A DNA stretch of 64,000 bases from Moringa oleifera (taxonomy: Eukaryota; Streptophyta; Magnoliopsida; Brassicales; Moringaceae): NCBI GenBank assembly GCA_021397835.1, contig JAJFZO010000168.1, positions 6,448,001 through 6,512,000 on the forward strand, in the 5' to 3' direction. Both the position numbers and the translations under genes were made by a program. The notes under the pieces were generated by a model. That model saw only the letters and a program-made list of their open reading frames with translations, was not told where the DNA came from and did not search any database. This document shows positions 23,067 to 32,697 of the stretch, piece after piece; position 1 is the stretch's first letter; each line of letters opens with the position of its first letter.

Positions 23067-26000
23067 TTACTTGTTCTGCATGAGCAAACATGAAATGAGA
23101 GAATAATGGACCCTTTCTGATCTGAGATTTTCATGAAGTTTTACCTCAAGCTTTTCTGCTTTGGCTTTATACTGTTCTGGAAATACACGGAGTTCATCAA
23201 TTAAGTGAATAGACTCAGTAACATTCTCCGGAGAGACAAAGTCCAAAACCACATTAACGCAAGACTGCATGCCAGATAACCAATTGACAAAATCAATAAA
23301 CATTTCAAACAAATTTCTGCAGTCAGTTGAAAACGACTTGAACTCGAAGGTAAGGTAGAGCTCTAAGATGAAACAAGGAAAAAAAAAAAACGAGTAAAAG
23401 TTTTCGTATCTTTTAAGTAAGATCTCTAGCATTATATTTCTCAATTGTGTTGCATATTTTACCTTTAGCTTCCTTATCTGGTATGGGCATCCAGCTGGAA
23501 TGATGACTGCTTCTCCAACATGTTGCTTAAAACTCCATGGTTCAATTTCTGAGGCAATAATGGGGTGGAAATTTCATCAAGTGAACTGTTAACAGTAATA
23601 AGTGACTAATAAATGGAAGAGATACTTACTGAATTCATCTTTGAGCCTCCTTTTGTGAGTTGTATCGAGGAAAAAATTCTGACCAAGCCTAGGATGACCC
23701 ACCTGCAGCAAAGGCATAGATAAGCAAGATTAACTCAGTCCTTTGGTAACTGTAGTTGTCATGGCTCAGGACTTACATGCTTTTGGAAGCCATATGCATG
23801 AGTGAACTCATCAGAATGCTTTGAAAGATATTCCAAAAGCTTTGGAACATCTTGTCTCCGGAAGACATCCCACTGGGCACCACAAGACTTGGCCAAGTTT
23901 TCTGTTCTCAAAAGATTCGAAGCTACTTTATCAACATGGAACTCCTGATTTTCTGATATTTTTGACTGGAAAATAGGCACAGAACAAGGTTCTAAGGTTT
24001 CAAAATCAGATTCAAAATCGGAATCCGTCTCACTTTCCCCACCACAAGAAGAGTCACTATCTCTCACTCCTAGATTGCATGAGCCATTTCTGGTAGCAGC
24101 TAACCTAGATGCTTCAGCAGCTTTGTCACATGTTTGCGCTTCTTCTCCCACCAGATTCTGCAATCCTACTTCTTCCGTGTATTCACCATTTATCGATGAA
24201 CTTTTCACCTCAGGAGCCATTTGCTGATCAGAAGCAACCTTGATAGATTCCTTTTGGTCGTGAACCTTATGCTTTTTCATTAGTTTTCTTATGTTACAGA
24301 TCTGCCTTGTAGATGCAGGGGCATCTGTGGTATGTGCCAAAATATTAACCTGAGATCAAAAACACCTAAAATTTATCAATAAAACAAACTGCTGAGAGTT
24401 TTAAATGCAGACTCGGGAATAGATTTGATAGCTTGACCATTGCAGTTGATCTATACGAAATGCCAAGACTATAAATCAAGGAAGCTTGGTGGTTCTATCA
24501 TTCTTAATATTCTTTTCCTCGAGAAAGTATTAAATAAATATTATAATAATGGAATGACTGATATTGGCATACAAGGTCATATGGAAGATAGAAGCAAAAA
24601 CTTACCATGTCACAGAAGTCGAAACATAATTTTATGACAGAATCAGACTGTACAAGTTTCTCACCGCTGCAATATGAGATATAAACACATGGGCCAAGAT
24701 CAGGCTCTGGAGTTTCCTCCTGGGATTTAGCAGCAATATTTAACAGACCAGACTTGGGATCCATGTAATCCGGAAGTGGTAGAGCATTAATGATTTCAGC
24801 ATAATGAGCTGGAAAATGTTCTTGAAATAAATGAGAAGAAAGCCAACCCTTCAGTTTCAACTTCTCGTGACACATGTTAGTCTCAGTATGCCCTCTCAAA
24901 GACCCCACAAATAATTGCTTGATACCGATTTCTGCCTGTCATATCAAACGAAGATCAAACTGTTCAAGGGCTACAACTTTTAAATTCAATGGAAAAGAAG
25001 CATGCCACAAATTACATCAGAAATCGCCTTGCGAAAAGCATACAATCAGCAAAAGAAATGAAGAAAGGAAGTCTCAAAGAATGAGTCAACGGAGAACAAA
25101 GTTATAATTAGCAGAAAAAAAAATTAAATATCCACGAGTGGAAGGAAATCTTTGATTAACTGTGTGTCAAGTTGCATAAATTATTTTTTTGATAAGACAT
25201 GTCTAGTTACACAAATGGTGTTTCCATATACTAAGAAGAATTATGGTTGCTTCAACATAATCATTTGAGTGTGCGTGTGTGTGTGAGAGAGAGAGAGAGA
25301 CAGAGAGATCATTACTAAAAACTAAACAAGCAAACATATCTATGATCTTAATACATCTTAATTCAAAGAACGAACCTCAAACCAGTCCAACCAACAATTA
25401 GCTTTGAGTGCTTCATCATTCTGAGATTTGGCATTACTATTTTTAAGATAGGTGCTGAACATGGCTACTGGATCCCAGCTCAAATCTGATGTCTGTTGAA
25501 ACACATTCCGTACTATTACAGGATGACCTTGACTCCAGTGCTTTTGGAAATGTTCAAGATTATCATTGCTAATGTCCAGAATTGAAGGGTAATACAAAAA
25601 GTTATCATTTGAATCTTCTCTTGTAGCTGCTTCTTGTAACTGCTCAATCCCATTAGCTTCAGGATCTTTTCGAAGACATAGTAAGCAGCATGAGGAAGTG
25701 TCCAATGTTTCTGGCAGCTCATAGCTGCCAACTATTTCCTCTGCACTTATTTCCAGCTTCTTGGTCCAACTTAAGGGGAATACACATCTCAAATCAAGGA
25801 TGCCATCACCACAACCACCAAAGTCTTTGGGAGGGCATGCTACACCAACATTTGCATCAGGATATCTCCAACTAGGCAGACATAAGGAAGAATAAAAGTG
25901 TATACTTTCCTGACCCTCCTTGGTGATAGAGTGCTCCTCTGGGAGGTGTAGCCCTTGTATACAAGATTTCTTTCTATTTGGGCATTTGCAAGCAAGTGCT

Positions 26001-28345
26001 CTAATATTTCCAGGAAAGCTGCCTTGAAGCATGTCCCGACAACAACTTAAGCACAAGTTATAGGAACAATTCTGGCAGCTTCTATGCAAATCTAGTATGG
26101 ATCTCTTGCAGTTACTGCTGCTTCAGCAATTATGGAGGCATCATCAGAAAGCAATGTAACAGAAATACATAAATTTGCTATATGTATAACTCTGAAGCAG
26201 CAGGGTACATACCAACATTGCTTATCGCAACTAAATTCAGTTGTCAGGATCCGAACTTCAGAGGGCTGTTGGCCTGTTCAACATGGAAAGACATTAAAAT
26301 CTACGTAGAGAAGATCAATAAATGGAACTACTAAATAGAATTCAAAGAAACTCATCATATCTACCTTTTATTTTGGCCTCTATGTCTACCTCCATGCTGT
26401 GTTCTTGGTTTATTTGTTTCAGTACAGGAAGCAGCACACAGATCAAATAATGAAAATTCAAAATTTTATCTTTGTTTTTCTCCCTTAAATAATCCTGAGA
26501 CATGGCAAGAAAGTTGAAGAATTAGAAGTAAAGATTGGGACAAGCATGCAGTATCTCACAGCTTAGGCATGTTGGATGTCAGACCTTACATTCAACGTCT
26601 CTACATTGAGCGACTGAGCAGGCCTTGCAGCCACAAGTTCCACGACATACTGGACATGCTATCTTAACTTCTTCGTGTGAATGGAAATGCCTATGTCATT
26701 TTTCAGTCAAGAGTTACTTTATACCTCTGCATTTATTAGAACTAAATGGTTCAGAGCAAACCTGAGCTCAAGGGATAGATGTAGGACCCATGACATATTT
26801 TAGCAATCACTTTTCTGTTTTAATAAGAAAAAGAGATTCAAAAGAGCACCAGAGAACTGCTTCCAAAGTACAAAAGACATCCTATTTACAAGACAGTTCA
26901 ATGAGATCTACAAGCTTGTTGAGATTTTCAACAAAATATGCAACCATCTATGTTTCATAGACAATATAGAGCTCTCCTTACATCATTTAATGCATATTAA
27001 CAGATAAAGACTCTTCCATACATAAACTCCTCTTACAAACAATGTTTTGACATATTATCCAAAACTGGAGTAGGAAAAAAAATGAATTTCTTTGCTGGAT
27101 TTCCTTTTAATAGTCATACAAATGGATAAAAGCCGGCATATATGATTTAACAGGGCTGATTCATAACATCTTTCCAAATTTTAATTATAATTCATATGAT
27201 ACGCGTTAAGAGCTTAAGCAATAGTCAATTGACAAAATTCTACATCCCAAGTAAAATTTAGTTTTGACGCTCCCATAAACCCAGAATCAACAAGTGAATC
27301 CATAACCGACTCTAATAAAAGAAGCATTCATATGAGAACAAAAAGCAATTTTAAAAAGATATTATATCATCAGGTTCCAAGCACAAATATTGATCCTAAG
27401 TTAAGCAAGTAAAAATCAAATTCAAGGAATAATATCAGGCACCTTTTCTTTAGACACTCCAGGCAAAAGAAGTGTTGTGCACAACTTGAACTCCTAATCA
27501 AACTCCCAAAACCTTTCCCCTCGCACCAATGGCACCTCTTGCTTCCTCTCATCAAACTGACCACATTACCCTTGAAAGGCAACACCTTTAACATTAAAAA
27601 ACAACAACAGCAACAAATAAATCACAAATAAGCAGATTGAAAGGCATCCTTAAGGGGGGGGGGGGGGTGGGGGAGGAACCTGAAGCACCACCTGCAATGT
27701 ACCAGCAAGCAATGGCTCAATGTTCTTAGACCTATAGTGCCTCCTTGTCATTGCAGCAGGCTCAGCCCCTACTTTGATATCACAAGGAGAAGCTGCATTG
27801 CCAAAATGGGGAGCAGAAGCAGAAATTGCCATTACTCCATTAGGCAAGTCTCTCATTAGCTCTCCCTCACAATCATCATCATTATCATTACTATCACTCA
27901 TCTTCTTCTTCTTCTTTTTCTTTTTCTTATTGGTCTTTTGTTTCTTTCTCTTTTCCACTTCTTTCTTCAACACCATCCTTATCAACTCTAACTGGAAATC
28001 TCCTCTCTTTAGCTTTATTTTCCTCATTGGTTCACCCATGGCCTCAGATTCTCCGATTGCCCGCTTTCGCTTCAAGGACTTCGCTAATTTCACCAACGCA
28101 CCCGCTCTCCTTGCCCTAATTCCACCGTTTGGTTCGATCACAGACTCTCTATTTAACATTTTCTTGCTTTTCCTCACTAGTTTCAGTGACGCCGGAACCT
28201 TCTGCTTGTACTGTCTATGGCGGCCTTGCAGATGGTGAAGCTCGCACAGTTTCTTCCCATCCATGACCCGCCGAGGGCACCGCCATTGCCGCCCATCGGT
28301 GCGCTTGCAGCGCAAATCGTCCGATAGCTCTTCCTCTTCCCGCAT
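23067..28345 (-). CDS. JmjC-domain protein, KDM3/JMJ25-like, with altered iron ligands
   Basis: Eleven exons on the minus strand: 28345-27680, 27585-27443, 26690-26585, 26494-26365, 26273-26213, 26114-25376, 24935-24606, 24349-23777, 23702-23630, 23548-23463 and 23264-23067. All phases agree, giving 1,034 residues. Order: a WRC domain (Cys13, Cys23, Cys34, His37), a Lys-rich tract likely to act in nuclear import, a RING/zinc-binding part (CHWC, CLECL, CPVCRGTCGCKAC), a second Cys-rich part (SCQNCSYNLCLSC), then JmjC. KDM3-type enzymes remove H3K9 methylation using Fe(II) and 2-oxoglutarate. Here the HxD motif reads Cys719-Phe-Asp721 and the distal His of the CPHQ motif is Tyr963 (GCPYQIRKL), so classic activity is doubtful. 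Arabidopsis JMJ24, reported to lack demethylase activity and act as an E3 ligase, is a precedent. The C-terminal 25 residues may be mis-modelled if a last intron was missed. Confidence 0.85.
25269..25308. repeat. (GT)n(GA)n microsatellite in JmjC-gene intron
   Basis: A GT run followed by a GA run lies within the intron between exons 26114-25376 and 24935-24606 of the JmjC gene. It is a compound microsatellite. Confidence 0.8.
27654..27676. repeat. Poly-G tract at the JmjC gene's first donor site
   Basis: Fourteen G, one T, five G, then AGG. On the gene strand this is a C-rich run starting a few bases after the donor of the 94-bp first intron. The length of such a run is error-prone in sequencing. 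On the plus strand it could form a G-quadruplex. Confidence 0.7.
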
Positions 28346-30133
28346 TCTGCGTGTTCGGTTCCCAGATTTTCCCAGAAAGTCAGGGGGGAAATCCGCACGC
28401 TGTGACGATAACTGGGAAGGAAAAGGGGATGAACTTTCTGTTAGAAACCCAAAAGAGAGAGACGTAGAGAAAGAAGGGGAGGGGTTTTAGGGAGAATTTA
28501 TTAATGGGAGGAACTGTGGTGGCAGTGAAGTGAGGAAGTGGCATATTCGGTAATTTAGAGAGGAGATAGAGTCCAATTGGGTCTCGAATTCTTCCAAATG
28601 CTATGCTTAATAACAAGGGTTTGATCCCACAGATTGACACAACGTTGAGTACGCTCTTGGTGAATCCCTCTGTGGCAACTGGCAAGGCATTTTTCGAAGA
28701 ATGCATTTCACTAAGCACCCTATTTATAGCAGAACCTTTTTAGCAGCAGCTGCACTTATACCTGATTAACTCTCTTTCTTTACATTTACTTTTTCTTTTT
28801 TCAACTTTTGGGTCTGCTGCATTTTGTTTAGATCACTGGATTCTGATCAAGTTATGCAAAATGTTCTTTTGTTGTGTAAAGTTTGGATTTTTTTTCCCCA
28901 ATATGAACATCAAAGTTGATTACTTTCAGTGTTGTTTTCTCAATCTTATTGCAATTCTTTATTCTTGATTTTCCCTGCTGCAGATTAGGAGATATGGGTG
29001 GTGATTATTTTTTGAGAATTAAAAAATTGGTCTGGTCTGCCCTTTTTTTTCATTAAAGCCTCTAACTTTCTGTCCATGATTATGTTTTGTAAGTTTTGAC
29101 ATGCCATAATTGAACAAAAGTTGCAGGCTTTGGTCCTAAGCTAAGCTGGCATCTGCATTATCTGTGAATATAAAGTATGATATTATCAGTCACATTAACA
29201 ACCTTTTGTGTCTGATAATAGGCAGGTGTCTTGCAATAAGCATAGGCAACAATGTACTAATTTTCACTATGTTTCTGATATTGATCCCACTGATCAATGC
29301 CTTTGAAAAAAGTAAAGGAGAAAACTCTGAAGTGATCATGGACAATAAAGACACAGGGAAACTGACCACATCTGAAAAGTTTGTCTCTTTGTGTAACAAA
29401 ATATTATTTCTTGCAATTGGTGTATAAGCCCAGAAGTTTAATCCTATGTGGTAAAGTGTCTATGTCCCTTCATGCTCACTTCACGAGCAGGACGAAGGAA
29501 CTTCAATTCAATGTCTGTTTGAGTTCTAACAGGTTCAACAATTTGTGTAAATTTCAGATGAATATGCTTGAAAATGAAGTGAATGATGAAGAGTCAAGAA
29601 AGACAAACGAATCAGATCTTCTGTTGGTTTGATTTTATTTTTTTTAAAAGAAAATGATCGTGTTGATAAAGTGATAAAATGTTTGCCTATCAATATCTTG
29701 AGAAGCTCAATTAAACTATCAAGAAAAGGACTTTCTGCCCATCTGAGGGCCCATTATATCTCAGGCTCCAATGCGGCAAATATCTTGACTCTCTATTATT
29801 GATCTTGGTGGTCTATGATGCCAATGGCATCAAAGAATCTGGAAAAAGAAAAGACAAAAGATTAACAGGAAGTTAGGAAGATTGCATCAGAAAATCTGGA
29901 TATGTGTTTTTGGTGCAATATATGAGCTGCATCGCATTTTCTGATATCAAGCAAGCATTCTTTCAATTACCCAGAAGAGAGAAAACCAATTTCATCAACA
30001 GGAAAGCTAAAACCCAATAAAGAATCCACAGCTTCATTTATAAAGTAGCAAGAACCAATATCTGAGACCATCTTGGTTCCCATTCAAGGAAGACAAAGAA
30101 AGCCTGTACTGTGTATTCCCTGTTGATGGCAAT
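28346..30133. other. Upstream region of the JmjC gene and downstream region of MIR397
   Basis: The first 400 bp should hold the 5' UTR and promoter of the JmjC gene. Beyond 28720 the DNA is AT-rich, with no recognisable protein or RNA; small frames near 29160-29630 have no family features. The right end may include the 3' part of the MIR397 primary transcript. Confidence 0.45.
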
Positions 30134-30243
30134 GTCCCTGGAAGAGTGAAAAACATGATTGAGTGCAGCGCTGGTGAAACCATCCTGCACCAGGGAATTC
30201 ATCAACGCTGCACTCAATGATGTTTCTTCAATCCAGGAGTCTC
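30134..30243 (-). ncRNA. MIR397: MIR397 precursor hairpin
   Basis: On the minus strand the 21-nt segment 30220-30200 equals mature miR397 as I know it (begins TCATTGAGTGCAGC, ends GTTGATG) and forms the 5' arm. The segment around 30174-30154 (GCGCTGCACTCAATCATG) forms the complementary 3' arm with few mismatches. The terminal loop lies between 30199 and 30175, and pairing extends outward (CATGTTTTTC with GAAGAAACAT, and CTTCCAGG with CCTGGA), giving a stem of about 110 nt. miR397 guides cleavage of laccase mRNAs, thereby tuning lignin polymerisation and sparing copper under copper shortage. A TATA box lies at 30287-30281 and a GTAC cluster upstream. No laccase gene is in the window. A 75-codon open frame across the hairpin is not considered a gene. 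Confidence 0.93.
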
Positions 30244-30280
30244 CAGTGCTCGATTGGATCCTCATTTCTTAGTGGATCAG

Positions 30281-30287
30281 TTATATA
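30281..30287 (-). promoter_or_regulatory. TATA box of MIR397
   Basis: Minus strand reads TATATAA within ACTATATAACTG, about 40 bp upstream of the base of the miR397 hairpin. The initiation site would fall near 30250, so the hairpin begins almost at the 5' end of the transcript, which is common for plant MIR genes. Confidence 0.65.
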
Positions 30288-30318
30288 GTATTGCAAAAAC
30301 TTGCTTGCAGGGAATATT

Positions 30319-30457
30319 GTACTGCAGGTCAACTTCTATATTCATTGTACTACCGTTTTATAACTTTGCCTAGTACTGTTTCCCATCCAGGTTGGTGGTC
30401 ATGATGTTGTGACGGAGGAAAGAGGCTTGTACTGGTTTCTTGTACTTGTTTTTGTAC
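30319..30457 (-). promoter_or_regulatory. GTAC (copper-response type) cluster upstream of MIR397
   Basis: Six GTAC cores occur in 139 bp: 30319-30322, 30347-30350, 30373-30376, 30429-30432, 30442-30445 and 30454-30457. Five share the longer form TTGTACT on the plus strand (AGTACAA on the MIR397 strand). GTAC is the core bound by SPL7, the copper-deficiency regulator known to switch on miR397, miR398 and miR408. Random expectation for a 4-mer is about one per 256 bp. The position, 30-175 bp upstream of the TATA box, fits a proximal promoter. Confidence 0.75.
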
Positions 30458-30965
30458 TGCATCTCAGCTTCAGACAGCAATTTGGTTCCTTTTATATTCC
30501 ATTAGAGTAATATATAGTTTCATACTTTTAACTTATTGATGGGGGCACTTGATGGGTAGGAAAAATGTTAGAATTTCAGATGCATAAGCTTCCAATTATA
30601 AGTTACCCTGTCAGCAACTCACCTGGTCTCTCAAGTGACCTAATTTCTCCTAGAAGCTCTCCTTCTTACACAAAAAATCGTGCCCAGTCATGTCTGAGAT
30701 CATGACGCAGAATCACATGCATATCGTTCAAACATGAAGCACGTTCCATGTCTTAGAAACTGGGTTACGGAAATATCTTGCTACCCATTGAAATTGGTAT
30801 TAGAGCAAGGAGAATAAGAATACAATGTATTGTTTTACATAATTACAGAAAGAATACAGGAAGATGCCAAGAAAAATATTAAGCATCTTGCCTGGGAAGC
30901 CGAAAAGACCTGCTTTGCAAAAACTGCTAGATAGAGATACATATACATGTACAGGAAGAGCATGC
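30458..30965. other. Spacer between MIR397 promoter and RNase H-like gene
   Basis: No gene is seen. A single further GTAC lies near 30950 (ATACATGTACAGG). A tRNA-Met primer-binding-site-like phrase (TGGTATTAGAGC) near 30795 hints at retroelement ancestry but is too short to prove it. Confidence 0.4.
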
Positions 30966-31571
30966 TTATTTTCTTCGCAGAACAATCTTACCCTCTGCGT
31001 CTTCATGCATAATTTGTAAGACTTCATCGGGAGGATTGTCCCTCCAAACTTGAGGCTTCCCCAGGTGGTGTCCTATTTTGGCCATTTTATCAGCAACCCT
31101 GTTGCCTTCCCTGTGAATATGAGTCACAAAGCAGTTGTTAAGCTCTGGTATGATCAAGTTTATGTGAGCAACCTGCCTGTGCACTTCTGCACATCTAACT
31201 TGCCTCCTTTGCACGATAATATCAACCAATGTCTTGGCATCTCCTTCCAGCCATAGGTTAGTCCAACCGTTTTCGAGGATCAACTCGAGGCCTCTGCGAA
31301 GAGCTGCCAATTCGGCGATGGTGCTGGTGGTTCTTCCAATGGATTCTGCGTACCCTAGAAGGAATTCAGCCTTGTGGTTCCTGAAGACTCCTCCGATGCT
31401 GGCTTTTCCTCCTTTGCCTTTACAAGAACCGTCGAAGTTTAGTTTAGTCCAGCCGATTTCTGGCCTCTCCCATGCAACAGGAATAGGTTGCTTGTGCCAG
31501 CTTCTGATGAACAAGTTAACTGGGTTTCTTATTTGTCCTTGGCATCTGAAAGTCTTGGTGAAGGCTGACAT
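30966..31571 (-). CDS. RNase H-like (RVT_3) domain protein, retroelement-derived
   Basis: Single-exon intact ORF of 201 residues. The RNase H fold covers about residues 40-170. The acidic active-site residues are in place: Asp47 in LNFDGSCKG, Glu87 in AELAALRRGLE, Asp111 in LEGDAK and Asp161 in HIHREGNRVADKMAK. Plants carry many such stand-alone domains derived from the 3' end of non-LTR retrotransposon polyproteins. No reverse-transcriptase or endonuclease domain accompanies it here. The frame is uninterrupted and all four acidic residues are kept, so it could be recently inserted or selected for; the sequence alone does not decide. It lies head-to-tail upstream of MIR397. The start used is the first ATG; there may be an upstream non-coding exon. 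Confidence 0.7.
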   Translation of the reverse strand: MSAFTKTFRCQGQIRNPVNLFIRSWHKQPIPVAWERPEIGWTKLNFDGSCKGKGGKASIGGVFRNHKAEFLLGYAESIGRTTSTIAELAALRRGLELILENGWTNLWLEGDAKTLVDIIVQRRQVRCAEVHRQVAHINLIIPELNNCFVTHIHREGNRVADKMAKIGHHLGKPQVWRDNPPDEVLQIMHEDAEGKIVLRRK

Positions 31572-31671
31572 CGTTGCTCTGTTAATTGTTCGAGCAGCAC
31601 ATTTACATGAAGAAGAGAATAGTTTACAATATTTGTTTAGAAACTATAATCATCTGCTTCTCGGTTGAGTC

Positions 31672-31965
31672 ATATTACAGGATTCAGACAGAAAAGGGTG
31701 TCCGAATGCTGAAGAAGATGAAAAGGAAAAATCGAACGGAAGGGCTCCAATACCATGAAGAGGAGACTAACGAGGCATTGAGGCACAATCACCACGAGCA
31801 TGGTCTGCTCAAACGTTGAATCATTATGCAGGATTCAGACAGAAATAGCTGTCTGAAAATGCAGTGAAGAACTGAAGAACATGAGAAAAGAAACAAAACA
31901 AGGTTCTGACACCATGAAGAAAATTAACAGGGCAATGAGAGACAGGAACTGAAAAACATGACGTT
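31672..31965. repeat. Diverged tandem duplication, about 150 bp per copy
   Basis: Two copies are visible. GGATTCAGACAGAAA occurs near 31680 and again near 31832; each is followed by a GTGTCCGAATGC or CTGTCTGAAAATGC segment, a GAA-rich stretch and then ACCATGAAGA. On the minus strand the last part reads ATGGTATTGGAGCC or ATGGTGTCAGAACC, resembling the tRNA-Met primer-binding site of plant LTR retroelements. It may be a relic of a small LTR element or just a duplicated leader of the RNase H-like gene. Confidence 0.5.
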
Positions 31966-32697
31966 CTTCTGGTTCTGAAGGCTTGTTTCTTCCAGTAATA
32001 TTGTTCCTTATTATAAAATAGTAAGAGTGGAAAGCAAGCAAGGGAGATTCATAGTTCTACGAGAACAAGGCAGCATTTCGATTCCCAGATAATCAAGAAT
32101 GGCCAGAAAGATTTCTTCAAGAACTCTCAAAGATGTTCTGTCATCGAAATATTAATTCGAGACAGGCTTCACTCCATGGATTGAGTATATATACAGAGAA
32201 GGATTGCATGAGAAAGAAGACTAAACATGTCAACCGTTGACCATTGAAGTCTAACTGTATTATTAACTGTTTTTATCTAAAGAAGAAGAGCTGAAAGCAT
32301 AACCATTCTTGTCAATCATCCAATTATCCTTTGCTTATCCAAGATTTCAGGGAGGCTTATCTATTTTCTTTTCTTATTCTTTCTTTTTAGTCAAAAAAAA
32401 AAAGAGAAAATAACATGAATAACATTAAGTTGATAAAAACTCTGCATATCAAAGAGAGAATCCATTGTCAAAAATCAAATCTTTCCGCGGAGTTGCCGTA
32501 ATTAACAAAAAGATAATGTTTAGAGTGTGAGCCTGGTTGCTATTGAAGGCAAAGATTGACAGATCATTCTGCTAATCTCAACTAAGAAACCAGAAGATGA
32601 GTACCTAACAAAAAAATCCAGTTTCTATAATTCATTAGGTACTAATGAATCTTTAATTCTGTCCATGTCCCAGTGCAAATCGGTAACCTGGTAGACA
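31966..32697. other. Spacer between RNase H-like region and ENT gene
   Basis: It should contain the 3' UTR of the nucleoside transporter gene at its right end and possibly the promoter of the RNase H-like gene. Nothing else is recognisable. Confidence 0.4.

Noticed and set aside
22886..23083. 65-residue plus-strand open frame between convergent genes
   Set aside because: Short, without motifs, and located in the expected 3' UTR zone of two genes.
27774..28238. 154-residue plus-strand open frame with a poly-Phe run
   Set aside because: Antisense of the Lys-rich first exon of the JmjC gene (poly-Lys becomes poly-Phe).
30038..30265. 75-residue minus-strand open frame
   Set aside because: It overlaps the miR397 hairpin exactly; conservation there is explained by the RNA. 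A pri-miRNA peptide cannot be excluded but nothing supports it.
31234..31668. 144-residue plus-strand open frame
   Set aside because: Antisense of the RNase H-like gene, which has clear catalytic residues on the other strand.
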